Below are positions 33,202 to 48,012 of a stretch of 64,000 nt of DNA, piece by piece. Made by a program: the position numbers and the translations under genes. This DNA comes from Flammulina velutipes (Eukaryota; Basidiomycota; Agaricomycetes; Agaricales; Physalacriaceae), in NCBI GenBank assembly GCA_011800155.1, contig CM022371.1:2108001-2172000 (forward strand), in the 5' to 3' direction. Below the pieces are notes generated by a model that saw nothing but the letters and a program-made list of their open reading frames with translations, made no database searches and was not told where the DNA came from. Within the stretch, counting starts at the first letter, position 1, and each line of letters starts with the position of its first letter.

Positions 33202-36200
33202 ATGTCTGTCCCTAGGGCGTCAGATGGGGGACATATCGCGACAGCTGCGGACATAGAACAACGTGCCGGGCGCATCCTGGATCCAACAACAGGTGCGTAA
33301 CAAAATATGTGCTCCTCGTCCCTCTAACAACAAAGGTATTTATTAGATCTCAAAACGAAAATCCTTGTCGCCACAGAAATAAGAGACACTGTACGAGAGA
33401 TTGACAGTGCTAGAGATGCCGACACCGTCAGAGTGTTGCATTTCATTATTCCATCTCTTCTCGACCTCTTGTCGACTGGAGAAGTCGCGTACCGAAAGGA
33501 CAGCCTCGAGTTCCAGTTCAGGACACTCATCATCACTATCATCAGCAAAATTCCCTACTCCGAGGCAGCCAAGGCTCATTTCCAAACCATATACGATTGC
33601 ATGCTTCATGTCATTCGTAACGACAACGAGGAGAATGCCGTCCTGGCGTCCAAGCAGCTGGTGGAACTGTTTCGTACGAATCGACAAATACCACCCAACA
33701 GCCTGTCCCATCTCACGGACCTATGCAGAGATATCTTCATGAACATGCGTCCACTGGCCGACAGGTTCTTCCAAGACAATTCCCCGATACGCGATGCCAA
33801 TCTAGCTTTGCCCAGCATGCAGAGCTTCAAGGTCGCTGCAGAACTTGGCCTAGTTCTAGCGGTATACACCCAGGTCTTGAAGGACGTTATACGCACGCCT
33901 GTCGTCGTTCCCGCTGCCGTGGACTTTCTTGCCGTCGAGGCCCCGAATCAAAAGGTCGCAAGAGAGGCCTACGAAGCAACCGGAAAATATTGGTCGGGAA
34001 TGTCAAAGACAATCAGAAATCCCATCCTGTATTCAGAGCTTCTTGCTGCTCAAATAAAGGTGCGTATCACACGACAAGGATAAATACGACCTTGACCATT
34101 CGTTCAGGTTCTATCCTATCTTACTCTTGTAATGCGACAGCAGTCGGATTCTACCGACGTTAGTGGGGATGTGCTCGTCACTCAATCCTTGCGCATCCTC
34201 CAGGACTGCCCGACACATGGCATCTCTTTGAGAAAGGTCGGCATCTTTCCTTTGAGCATCAACTTACTAATTAAAGAGGTCTCTAGGATTTAATGGTTGT
34301 TTTCAGACACTTAATGACGACGCAGCATCGAAAGGTCCTGCTTCCACAAATTGATAAACTTTTCGACGAGACAGTCCTGCTTGGAACGGGTTTGGGGAGT
34401 AATGAAATATTACGGTATGGCCACGTCTTTCGACTATGGGCACAGTGAAATTGAATCTCCTCCAGTGCCCCAGTTTTCTCTGCTTTCACCGACCTCTTCC
34501 ATCACATCCGTTCGGACCTGAACACGGCCCAACTTGAGCGGATTGTACATCTTTATTCGAAGCAGATACACAACCCATCCCTCAACATCGGCCTTCATAT
34601 AATATCCGCAAAGGTTATGTTTGGTACAGCAGAAGCAATCATTTCGCGAGAGACTGGGAAGGCGACGGCTGTTATCCTAGAAGGAATGTTCAAGACTTGT
34701 CTTGACAGGTTAGATGCTCTCATCATCACTCATGAGCGAGTATCCGCCCTTGTGGAAAGGACCAAATCCGGGGAAACCCAACCTGTTATGGATGACCTAT
34801 TCATCGAGAAAGCGAGACCCATCGGAGGCGCCTCTTTTGCTTCAGAGAAACTAGACGATGTCATGAACGGTACGGCACATGCAAAGCTCTCCAATAGCTA
34901 CTAATGCGCACTTTCAGACCTCCGGCTCCTCTTCAAGACGCTTCTTCATGGATTCCGCGTGTGCTTAGGTGGTATCCGTAAATGCTCCGACGCGAAAGCA
35001 CCTGACGGCGCTCTGATTTTCCGACTTTTCGAAGGGTGCATCCGTTGTCTTGCCTCGTTCGATTCGGATAACCGCATGGACGGAGATGGTGCCATCGATT
35101 GGTTCTCTCCGATACTACTCGAAGTCAATCTTCACGTCTTCCAAGAGGTATGGACACACAAGATAGGCTTCTTCTTTGACTGTGCGCAAAAGCGGGTGGC
35201 ACTGTTAAGCATATGCCAGTTCCTCTTCTCGAGAGAACAGCAATCCCCCACCCTTCTTGCTATCGTTCTCCAATTTCTAGTAGATCGCTTGCCCATGCTC
35301 GGCGAGAACGAGGATCTGGTTGTTGCCACGACAATCAGGCTCTACAAGATCGCTTTCAACGCTGTGTCTACTCATCCTGGCACCAACGAGAGTATCCTCG
35401 CGCTGCATCTGGGGAAGTTGTTGATGGACTGCTTCCCCTTGGCGGCCAAGGCCACGAAACCGACGCACTACTTCCATCTGCTGCGTGCTCTGTTCCGCTC
35501 GATAGGTGGAGGTGGTGGGCGGTTCGAGCTTCTGTACAAAGAGGTTCTTCCTCTACTGCCCGAGATGCTGGAATGTCTCAATCGTCAGCTCAATTCCTCG
35601 ACAGGCCCAACACAGGACATGATCGTCGAGCTCTGCTTGACGGTGCCGTTAAGGTTGACCCACCTCCTACCTCATCTCTCCTACCTCATGCAGCCGCTTG
35701 CACTTGCTTTGCGTGGAGGTCCCGAGCTTGTCACTCAAGGCCTGAGGACCCTCGAGTTATGCATCGACAACCTGACGCCCGACTTCCTGGACCCTACCCT
35801 AAACCTTGTCTTGCGAGAGCTCATGGAAGCCCTCCATAGTCACTTGAAGCCTCTTCCGGGGAACCATCACATTGCGCATACTACGATTCGCATACTGGGA
35901 AAGCTAGGTGGAAGGAATAGACGGCTGCTGAGTAGAGAGCCGTTATTGAAGTGGAAAGATCAAGCGCCGCCTCCGACGACTGTGATATCTTTCGCAGGAA
36001 AAGAGTGTAAAACAGAGCTTGGCTCTCTTGTCGGACCTGCTGTCAAGACCCTCAAGTCGGGCTCTTCGGTCGATATCGCACACTCTTTCGAGTATCTGCA
36101 GCAGTGTTTGAGTGTCATGTTGCACGATGTAAGGTCCCCCCAATGTATTTACCTTTACGAGAGCTCACAACTCCGACAGGATATCGTTGGGGATAGCGCC

Positions 36201-39200
36201 ACGAAGCTGTTCTTATCAGCTATGGAGGGGGTCTTTGATGCTGTTCATATCGCACAGACAAGCGAAGAAGCAAAGACGTTCATCAGAGGTATGGGTCGAA
36301 CAGTTCTTGAACTGGAGGTACAAACGGCTCGAACTCGCGAGCACGAGGTCCGTAACGCATTTACGTTGCTCCTCACCTCGTTCATCGACGCCATTCCCCA
36401 CGCTCTTACAAAAGACGACGAGGCTGAAGCCGGGGTTGCTTGCGCATTGGTTGCTGACATCATTGGCGATCTCGTCGCTATGATTGGACAAAATGGAGTT
36501 ACGGTGGTGGAGATAACCCCCATCCTTCACCAATTCTCAACTCGTTTCATTGCCCTTTGTTTCGGGGAGACATGGGCGTCCAAGAACGCTGGATGCGGCG
36601 GTATCAAAATCATGACAAACACACCTGTCGTCGGCCATACTTGGACAATCGAACGAGAGGTCGAGGTCCTCCGCGCCCTCCTACATGTTTTGAAAGACTT
36701 GCCACCCGACCTGCCTCGTAATACCGACGAAATCGTTCAGATTCTCGTCAACGTGTTGGGAATCTGTTGCTCTAGCTTGGACTTCACTCTCGAAAACGGA
36801 GCTGTAGCGCGGAAGAAACTCGTAGGCTTTGTAGGCCACTTTTTCCCGGAGTTGCAGAGCTCCAAGAGCATTGTGAGGGATGCAGTGCATACGTCTCTCC
36901 AACTCTTGGTGGATTGCAGTGGGTGCCCAGCCACGGAGCTGCTTATGCCACATCGTGACCGGATGCTAGTCGGGATATATACGAAACCTCTTCGAGCTCT
37001 CCCATTCTCCATCCAGATAGGAATGATTGAAGCCGTGCGCTTCTGTGTCAGTCTTGACCCTCCTCTTGTTGAAGTGAACGACGAGCTTCTCCGCTTACTT
37101 CACGAAACCCTTGCACTAGCAGATGCCGACGATCTCCACGCCAGAGGGAGCGCTCGTCAGAGCAGCATGGAGATTACAAAACTTCACGTCGCTTGTATCA
37201 AGCTTCTCACGGCGTCCATGCCGCTGACCGATTTCTTCAGCAAGCAACATCAAACTCGTCAACGGTTTGTAGATTCCACTTTATCTCATATCAATCTTGT
37301 TAATCCTTCGACAGAGTTACTGGTGTCTACTTCAAGGCGCTATACTCTCCATCTCAGGAAATCAAAGACGTGGCGTACGATGGCTTGAAGATGGTTCTCG
37401 CGCATCAATCACGACTTCCTCGCGAACTTCTTCAGACTGGTCTCAGGCCTATCCTGATGAACCTGGCAGATGCCAAGCGGTTGTCTGTTCCCGGACTCGA
37501 AGGGCTGGCACGTCTATTGGAACTCTTGACCAACTATTTCAAAGTCGAGATTGGCCACAAACTGTTGGATCACTTCCGAGTGGTCGCTGATCCTCAGATG
37601 TTACAAGAATCATCGAAGTTACCCATGCTAGAAAATGAGGGTATCGCCAAGCTGGTCCGCCTGGTCAACATATTCCACCTCCTTCCTTCGACGGCCAATA
37701 TTTTCCTGGAGCATCTTATCAACAACGTCGTCAATACGGAGGCTTCCATGCATTTCTCCGACCGCAGTCCTTTTTCGGAACCCTTGGCGCGTTACTTGAA
37801 CAGATATCCTCAAGAAAGTATCGACTTCTTTCTGCGTCAACTCACTTTCCCCGATCACTTGCGAACGTTGAGGAGTATCATCAAAGCCAAACTAGCTCCC
37901 AGGGTTGAAGCCGAGCTCTCCTCGCGCATGCCTCAACTGGCTACCCAGTACCTCCACGCTAATCATCCAAACCTTTCCCCTGTCCTGCTCCTTGTTCATG
38001 ACCTTGCATCATCTCAGCAAAGCTGGTTACAGCAGCACCCCTACGTTGTCGATTCACTCCTCCGTGTTTGGCATGCTCCTGCTGCTCAACATGGCGTCTC
38101 TGCCGCTGACTTCATCGATCGCCAGTCAGTGATACTCTCCATTCTCAAACTAGCCCTGGAGCAATCTTCCCGAATTGACCTCGTTTTCGATGTTGTCGCC
38201 GTGTATACGCGCGGTCTAGAAATGGACCTCATTCGGACAGCCCATTTCCTTTACAACCATGTCGCCCTTTCAGACGATATCATCTACAGGCGCAACGTGC
38301 TAATGCGCTTCACGACTTGGTTCAAGGATCCTACTATTACATGGCCCCACAAAGCCTTTGTCTTGCGCTACGTCGTCACTCCCACCCTCCTGGTTCAGGC
38401 TTCCAAGTCCAAAAGGGATAGGCTTATTGGAATAGATTTCATGAATGCGATCCAGCGTATGATCTGGTTGGGCCTTGCCGATCCTTCCAAGTTCCCGGAA
38501 ACAGACGACGCATTCAAGATTGAACTCCTCCACTTCACGACCGTCATGGTTCAGCACTACTCCGACTTGATCGGCGACGTCAAAAGCGCCATATGGAAAT
38601 TCTCCCTGAACTACATGCACAACGAGGACCCAGTTGTGAAGCAGACAGTCTATCTGCTTAACGCGCACTTCTACGCTGCTATTCCTGGCTCACCAGCCAA
38701 ATTTATCCTCAAAACATGGTCGGATCTCCTTCGCTCTGCTCAGCCGGAAGGTAGCCGAGGTGCCATTCGCCAGGAAGCGTTAGCAACTCTTGCGCCGTCA
38801 CTACCATCTACGGAAGCTGATGGGCATTCACACTATCCTCAATGGGCTGTCACAGCCAGACGGTTGCTCTACGAGGAAGGATTCTCGCACACCTTCACTG
38901 TCTACAACCTTATCATCAAGGAGCCAGACCTCTTCTATCCAGTCCGTGCAATGTTTGTGACACACATGGTACACTCCCTTTCCCGCCTAGGATTGATCAG
39001 CAGCTCTACTCCCGAGACTCGTAACCTCTCTATCGACATCCTCCATGTGATCTTCAACTGGGAGAGTCGCGCCAAGAAGGAGCAATTGGAAAGAATGGAT
39101 ACTGGGGAACCCCAGAAAGACCTCACGACCCCGCTTCTATACCGCGAAAACATGGTCAGCTACTTGGTACGCTTAGCGTCGCCCCTTCCCGAAGGGCAAA

Positions 39201-42200
39201 GTAAGGTCATTTCCACGGTAGCCATTCCTCGTGCATTGTCTCTTTTGAAGACTATCATTGGACCTACCGGCTGGAAAGATGTCGCGTTCGGACTCGGGTT
39301 TTTCATGCGTGCCCTCGAACGGGTGAGATATTATCTCAACAACAAAGTACTTTCTTTTTACTAAAACTTATACAGAATGAACTGGATAACGAACTCAACG
39401 TCACACAAGCGATTTTGGCAGCGAAGGTTTTGCACGTCATCTCTGCAGAACAGAGCGATCAATGGTACATGTCGAACGCTGAGTATCTGCAGAAACTCGT
39501 CAAAAAGGGACTTCTGACAAACGAGAATGCTTTGCATGACGCCCTTCATCCCATCTTCGATCGCCTCATCGCATTGTTCCCTCTACCCAAGGAGGATGAT
39601 GAACAGCAACAGGGCGAATTATCAGAGTTCCATTCCTTCGTCTATTCTGCCATCAACGACGCTCTCCATAGTGCCAACGCCGTTCGCGGGCCACTCCTCA
39701 TGCTGCAGTCGGTAGTCAAGGTATCTCCGGAGCGCGTGGAGGCCTTTTCCGTTCATCTCTTGAAACTCCTCACGAGGCTCGCTCGGGACCACGTGCAACC
39801 CACCAAAGAGACACCAGTTGTTCCTGGACAAGCCTTGCCAGACATGAACGTTCGGCTCATTTTGTGTATCCTGGACATCTGTCAAGCCTCAATTGCCTAT
39901 CTCGCTGACCAGCGGAAGGTCTTGCTGACGAACCTCGCCATTCTGGCTGAGAACACCAAGTCACGGAATCCGCATATCATGCGTTATATGCTCAACCTTG
40001 CGAGGACATGGGCTCTCAAGCAGGAATCCTACCCAGCCACGAAAGACAAGGCGAATCTTCTGAACAAAATGGGGGCGTTCGAGGGGAAAGGCGGCGAAGT
40101 GTTCAATCTGTACCTCGAGCTCATACTCGACATATTCAACGAACCCAGTCTTCGTCGAAGCGACTTGACTTCTCGTTTGGAGCCTGCATTTCTTCTTGGA
40201 TGTCGTGCATCCGATACCAAGATCAGGGAGCGATTTTTGGACCTGTTGGACACCAATGTTCCTCGATCCCTGTTTTCTCGAGTGACCTACATCTGTGGCG
40301 TACAGAATTGGGAAACCTTGGCCGACCATAATTGGATCTATCTAGCTCTTTATCTCCTGTTGGGCTCCGCAGACAAGACAGAACCATTGAATACTCGAAG
40401 CCTGATTGCTTCCAAAGGGGCTACCATTCCACGAGCGAAGAGCCAAAGCATCATCCGATCTTTCCAACGCCTATCTTACCTCGATCCTCATGCCGCACAC
40501 AACGCGTGGGTCTCAATATTCCCCGCGGCATGGTCGTGTCTTACTCGACGAGAACAGGCCGACGTCACCTACCACACCATTGTCCTTCTTAGCAAAGATT
40601 ACCACAACCGCCAGGCACACGTACGACCCAACGTGATTGAGTCACTGCTCACTGGAATACATTCATGCTCGCCTCCAATGACTCTGCCTCCGCACCTCGT
40701 CAAGTACCTTGCCAAAACCTTCGGCTGTTGGTTCGTGTCACTGGAGATTCTTGGTGCGTCTATCGAAACCGTCAAGGATGACGAGCCAAACATCCGAGAA
40801 TTCGTGTATGATTCTCTCGCCGACGTTTATGCTGAACTAGCCGAAGACGACATGTTTTATGGCGTCTGGCGGAAGCGCAGTCTATACTCTGAAACCAACA
40901 TCGCTCTCGCGTTCGAACAGAATGGCATGTGGGAGCAGGCCGCCACAGTGTACGAGTCTGCACAGAGCAAAGCTCGGACGGGTGCCATTCCTTTCTCAGA
41001 ATCCGAGTACTGTTTGTGGGAAGATCATTGGATTCTTTCAGCAGAGAAATTGCAACATTGGGAAATCCTCGGGGAACTCGGACGCGCAGACTCGAATCCA
41101 GAGATGATGCTAGAGAGTGCATGGCGACTGAAGGACTGGACGCAGGATCGGGCTGCTATCGACGAAATGGTTGCACAACTTCCAGATGTTCCTACTCCAC
41201 GTCGACGCGTGTTTGAAGCCTTCCTAGCACTATTGAAGACGCCAGCTGCCCTGGACAAAAATGTCGAGTTTACTAGGATTCTCGAAGACGCAATGCAGTT
41301 ATCATTACGGAAATGGGTTGGTCTTCCTACGCCGTTGTCGGCGGCTCACGTTCCACTCTTGCAGCACTTCCAACAGTTCGTGGAATTGCAGGAAGCGGTA
41401 CAAATCTTTGGTTCGCTGTCACAAACAACTTCCCAGAACCTCGAAAAGAAGTCTTCCGAGCTGAAGATGGTTCTCCAGGCTTGGAGGGAGCGACTTCCCA
41501 ATCTTCATGACGATATCAGTATCTGGAGCGACTTGGTGGCCTGGCGTCAACGTGTCTTTGACGCCATCAACAATGCCTATATACCTCTAATCAGCGGTAC
41601 CAACCAAACTGGAAATGGTGCCGCAAGCAACGCAAACACCTTCGGCTATCGAGGCTACCACGAGACGGCTTGGATCATCAACCGTTTTGCTCATGTAGCG
41701 CGGAAACACGATCTGCTAGAAGCCTGCTTCACCTCTCTTGCCAAAATCTATACGTTGCCGAATATCGAGATCTCTGAAGCTTTCCTCAAGCTTCGGGAGC
41801 AGGCGCGATGCTATTACCAGAAACCCAATGATCTTCAGGCTGGTCTAGAGGTCATCAACAACACCAATCTTCACTACTTCTCCGCATCTCAGAAAGCAGA
41901 ATTCTTCACTCTGAAGGCCATGTTCCTCGCCCGTGCCAGCCATACCGACGCAAATCCTACGTTCGGGCAGGCGGTGCAAATGGACATGAATCAAGCGAAG
42001 GTTTGGGCAGAATGGGGACGTTTCCATGACCGTCTGTTCCCAGATAACCACGACTATGCGCATGCGAGTCAGGCTGTGAGCTGTTATTTGACGGCAGCCG
42101 GACTGTACAAGAACGGGAAATCGCGCCTACTCCTTGCTCGCGTCTTGTGGTTCTTAAGTATCGACGAAGGGTTGAATGCAGTGCGCGCTTTCGACACTTA

Positions 42201-44702
42201 CAAAGGTGAAGGTGCCTTCTGGTACTGGATCACCCTCATTCCTCAGTTGTGCTCTTCCATCTCTCTGCGGGAGGTCAAGCAGGCGCGCTACATTTTGCTG
42301 AACCTTGCCAAGCATTTCCCTCAGGTAAGAGGTCAAATCTTAGGATGATGGTTCCCCCTAATAAGGTGTCTAGGCGTTGTTTTTCCATATAAGAACGACA
42401 CGAGAGGAGATCCACAACATCAGGAGGATGGCAGCAGCTCGCGCAGCAGCGGCAGCGGCAGCCTCAGGATCGGCAAATCCTATCGATCCGTCGAGGCCGA
42501 TGGAGGGCGTGACTCCCACTAGCTCGTCAATGCAGGAGGGTACGAATGGCGAACCCCGCACAGGTACGGCTTCGTTATATCGTAATGCTTGATATCTTAC
42601 TTTCGTCAGCTTGGGACCACGTTGAGGATATCGTCCAGCTATTGAAGACGGCGTTCCCGCTTCTAATTCTCAGCTTGGAAACCATGCTCGACCAGATGCT
42701 TCAAAGATTCAAGCCATCTCCTGAGGAGGAATGTTATCGTCACGTCTCTATGTTACTCCAGGATGCATCCCAGGTACGTTCTGTTCAAATTGATTTGCAC
42801 AACCGCGCTTAAAACGAATGTAGCACTACCTTTTGAGGATGAATCAACCAGTAGAGGACGTCGAGATGGGCCCGCAACTAACAGCCACAGTGACTCGCTT
42901 CGTGCAGAATATGTCCGGAAAGATGAGGGTATGTCTTCTACATCACTTGTCATGACTTACCAACTAACAGTTCACTAGGTCGACTTTGAAGCTGACTTTA
43001 TCGCGAACAAGCTCAACGTCTACGAGTACATTGTCCGGTTACAACAATGGCGCGATCGTTATGAGAAGATCCTCGATGCACGACCGAAGATGCAAGCGTT
43101 GGACAATCTGAGCCATTACCTGACAGAATTCCAGTACAGTAAAGTCGACGAGATCGAGATTCCTGGGCAGTACACTGAGGTCAGTCTTCATTTCACGTCA
43201 ACTCATCCTACAAGTCTAAATATATACCTCCACACAGGACAAGGACAACAATCAGAATTTTGTTCGCATCCAGAAGTTTGCACCACGCTTCGAGAACTAC
43301 CGTGCGAGTGGTCTTGCGTCGAAACGTATCACCATGTTTGGCAGCGATAACTCTTCTGTTTCCTTCGTCGTTCAGCAACCAGCCAATCGTTTCTACCGAC
43401 GCGAGGAGAAAGTTCAGCAACTCTTCCGTACATTCAATGGGTAAGGACTTTGTCAGAAGCCGTACATTATGAGCTAAACACATTCATAGGACTCTTTCCC
43501 GAAAGAAGGAAACTCGAAAGCGCAATCTCTCTTTCCACGTTCCTGTGGCCGTGTCATGCAGCCCTTCGTTGCGCCTGTTCCAGATGGACGACTCCTACGT
43601 CTCCTTCAGTGATATGTTCGATCTTCATTGCGAAAGCATAGGTCTATCAAGAGAAACTCCCATGCTTTATTCTGGCGAGAAAGTCAACAAGATGCTTCGC
43701 GAAATTCGGGCGAGTGGCGCGACAGGTCAAGTAAGTTTTGTCATCTTTCCCATTGGTTTCGTTCTCAATCCCTGTAGCCTACGAAACCAGAGTACTTGAC
43801 GATGAAGAAGACCATCTACGACGAGGTTCTAGCCAAGATGGTTCCCGAGGATATCATAACCAAGGTAGAAAATCATTTCATTCTGTGAATCTCATCTTTT
43901 TTTCTAATAATGAATGCCATTAGTACATGATGCGCACCATGGAGGGTCCTAGCGAATTATGGAGAATGCGCAAACAGTTCGCCACACAGATCGCGGGGAC
44001 TAGCTTCATGACTTTCATGATGTTTTTGGGTGCTCGACATCCGATACGTTTCTTCATATCTCGGTCGACGGGACATGTCGTCATGACGGACCCACTACCT
44101 TGTCAGTATATGTTATCTTATTCCAGGAGTATTACTGATGTGCTTTGTTCGATAGCTTTCAGCCAGTCAACTCCCCATTTCGCAGTCAACGACGTTGTAC
44201 CGTTCCGTCTGACACCCAATATGCAACACTTCATGACCCCTCTATTCATTGAGGGAATTCTCACCTCGAGTTTGATTGCAATGGGTCGATCGTTAACGGA
44301 GCCATCGGTGTGTTGCGTCGCTTTGTTAAAGATTACGAGTCTAACACACATTATAGTCGGAACTTGAGCACCACCTTACCTTGTTCTGTCGAGAAGAGGT
44401 CCTAGCCTGGATGCGCCCCAAGTCGGTTAACCCAGACGCACCCAACAGCCAATTCCGACATCATGTTACGACCAATATCGACCTTATTGTAAAACGTGCT
44501 GAATCTCTAGCCTGCAAGATGGAGCGCGACCAGGCATGTGCTACCTTGCGCTTCCTTTAACATGTACTCATTTACTTTGAAGGCGCTACAAGGCTTCCCA
44601 CCTACCGTTCCCGTCATGCAAACTGTCATCCATCTCATCTCGTCTGCTAGCAACCCCGTACAGTTGGCGAAAATGGGAGAAATCTACTTCCCGTGGTTCT
44701 AA
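33202..44702 (+). CDS. TRA1: Tra1/TRRAP, activator-binding pseudokinase of SAGA and NuA4
   Basis: This is a giant scaffold that brings SAGA and NuA4 histone acetyltransferase complexes to activators. The start is MSVPRASDGGHIATAADIEQ. The product is about 3,500 residues in roughly 20 exons, with three very long ones (about 34.9-37.3, 37.3-39.3 and 39.4-42.3 kb). HEAT repeats fill most of the length (e.g. LHFIIPSLLDLLSTGEVAYR). The FAT domain is at about 39.5-42.4 kb (CLWEDHWILSAEKLQHWEIL). A PI3K-like domain follows near 43-44.5 kb. Its catalytic loop region reads FLGARHPIRFFISRSTGHVV, without the catalytic Asp and Asn, and no DFG is visible. This is as in all Tra1 proteins, which are pseudokinases. 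The FATC end is QLAKMGEIYFPWF. An in-frame, stop-free 51-nt intron lies at 36129-36179. A poly-Ala run occurs near 42.43-42.47 kb. Confidence 0.95.
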
Positions 44703-44768
44703 TTGTTGTCGTACTCTTGTTGTCTCATGCTTTTATTGTATCACCGCATCATATCGTCTGTATATATA

Positions 44769-46225
44769 TCATATTCTGTGCAATAATGTAGCCTCTGTAT
44801 TCCGAAAATCATTAATGAGCGGGTCACTCTCATCGCGCATCTGGAAGATGTGAGTACGAGGACGGATGGAGAGTAACAGAGACTCACATTCTCCGCCATG
44901 CGATAAACGGATGAGCCGGGTCTGTTGTACATTATAGCGTTGGCAAACATCAAGTAGACGTCCCTACGATACTCTGAAGAGTTCGTTATGATGCCGTCTT
45001 TGACTCTTGCTTTGATGGTACGCAAGTCTATTGGCCGTTTGACAATGTCGTGGTAGTCGGGCGCCTCAGATGCCTTTATAGGACTCTGGAAGATGTTCCC
45101 GTCTTTGAGAGTAGAGATGCGTGAATGAAGAGGGAGGATGATGGACTGGAAGCGTTTGACTTCTGGGTCTGTCTTGCGACGCACACGCGCTGCGGACGAT
45201 GCTGTAAACGAGAATGAGGCTAGAGGAGGTGATGCATTTAACACGACTTACCGGCTTCTTCGTCGTTCGCGGATTCAGAGAAGTCGCGCGCGCGTTTCCT
45301 ATCGCGTACAACTGTTTCTGGGGTGTCTAGTACGGAGGCTTTGCGTTTGCCTTTTGAGAGCGTGAGTGACCTAAATAAGGCTAAGGAAAGGCAAAGGCTC
45401 ACTTCGGCGGGTGGGGCCAGTAGCTTCTGGCGCCGGTGACTCTGTCTCTCGAGTATCGATCCCAGACGTGGCGTCTTCCATTTCAACGTCGACATTGATT
45501 TTCTGTTTACCTTTGATTTTTGATGCTCGCTGGCGTGCCGCTCGAGCTGTTTGGCAGGTCAGTCTATGATCAGGGAAGCACGCGGTATGTATACTTCGTG
45601 TGGCGTGCAGAGGTTCATCGTCGGAAGACTCTGGGGCCTCTTCCTCTTCGGCTTTGGCTGGCTCTTCGGATTCCTGTTTCTGAAAAGGCGTTGGATGGTA
45701 AACATGGTTGTACTAGCCAACATACGATTGATTTTGCGCGTATACGCTCAATGTCTTGCACAACGGACTTGAACTTGTCTTCCTCGGCCAGAATGAGGGT
45801 GCGTAGTTGATCGAAATGGGTGGCGTAGTGTTTCTGAACCAACTGTAGGGCTGATGGACATATGAAACCGAGCGCACTGATGCAGATGTTTTACTGACCA
45901 CCGGTGCTGTCGCTCGTTCAGACATGGCACTCGACATTATTAGTGGCACATACCTTTCCAGTTCAGCGTCGCTCAAAAGATTCGCATACATCGACTGGCA
46001 TGACTGCGCGTTATTCAGTAAAAATGCTATTATTTCCAGATGTAAGAGTACTTGGGCGGTAAAGAAGGCCTTTGGATGTGCAAGTAGAGGATGTTTCGAC
46101 AAGAGTTTTGCTATTGCTGCCCAGTCAGTGCCATGCTTGTAGACGGCCTGAGCGAGAATAAGACGGTCTCGCTGTGTGAGTGATGAAATATCAGGCTCTG
46201 CACGACGACCAAAACGCGTCGCCAT
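44769..46225 (-). CDS. BRD8/Bdc1-like bromodomain protein, probable NuA4 subunit
   Basis: An N-terminal SANT/Myb-like segment (LTQRDRLILAQAVYKHGTDW and AAIAKLLSKHP) is followed by the helix SCQSMYANLLSDAELE and a coiled coil (HFDQLRTLILAEEDKFKSVV). The C-terminus is a bromodomain (ILPLHSRISTLKDGNIFQSP, then IVKRPIDLRTIKARVKDG, then DVYLMFANAIMYNRPGSSVY) in which MYN supplies the acetyl-lysine-binding asparagine. This SANT plus bromodomain order matches BRD8 and S. pombe Bdc1, subunits of NuA4. I place the start at ATG 46225 (MATRFGRRAEPDISSL); an in-frame ATG at 46309 would add 28 residues. Three to five introns separate the domains, with an acidic, Lys-rich middle. It is tail-to-tail with TRA1 and divergent from the PEP4-like protease. 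Confidence 0.77.
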
Positions 46226-46354
46226 CGTCGGCGACAGCGAACACGCCTGAATTGGGTGTTGGCTGTGCGTTTGATGGCTGACGTAACCGGGAAACTGCGG
46301 AGGTGACATCAAGCAGGAGCTGTTGCCCCAGTTCTCCTTCTCTCTTGAACCACC

Positions 46355-47822
<1,468 letters not shown>

Positions 47823-48012
47823 CTTCGTTGTCATTTGGATGGTTTCCGCTCTTTTACTATTAGCATTGGTGGTTGACCGGAAGGTGTATGATAGAGATGT
47901 GGTCCCCTTAGTATAACACTCCTCACAGTATTGCAACCTGACGCTAAATTATGAACACACTGGAAAGATTTGTTCGATCACTCTCACACGCTCTTGAACT
48001 GCAACCTTGATC

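Noticed and set aside
34959..44702. Possible active kinase domain at the end of the Tra1 gene
   Set aside because: The catalytic Asp/Asn and DFG residues are absent, as in all Tra1/TRRAP proteins.
46309..46309. Upstream ATG for the BRD8-like gene
   Set aside because: It would add a His/Gln/Pro-rich leader reaching within 45 bp of the divergent protease start. The ATG at 46225 directly precedes the conserved region, though the longer form cannot be excluded.
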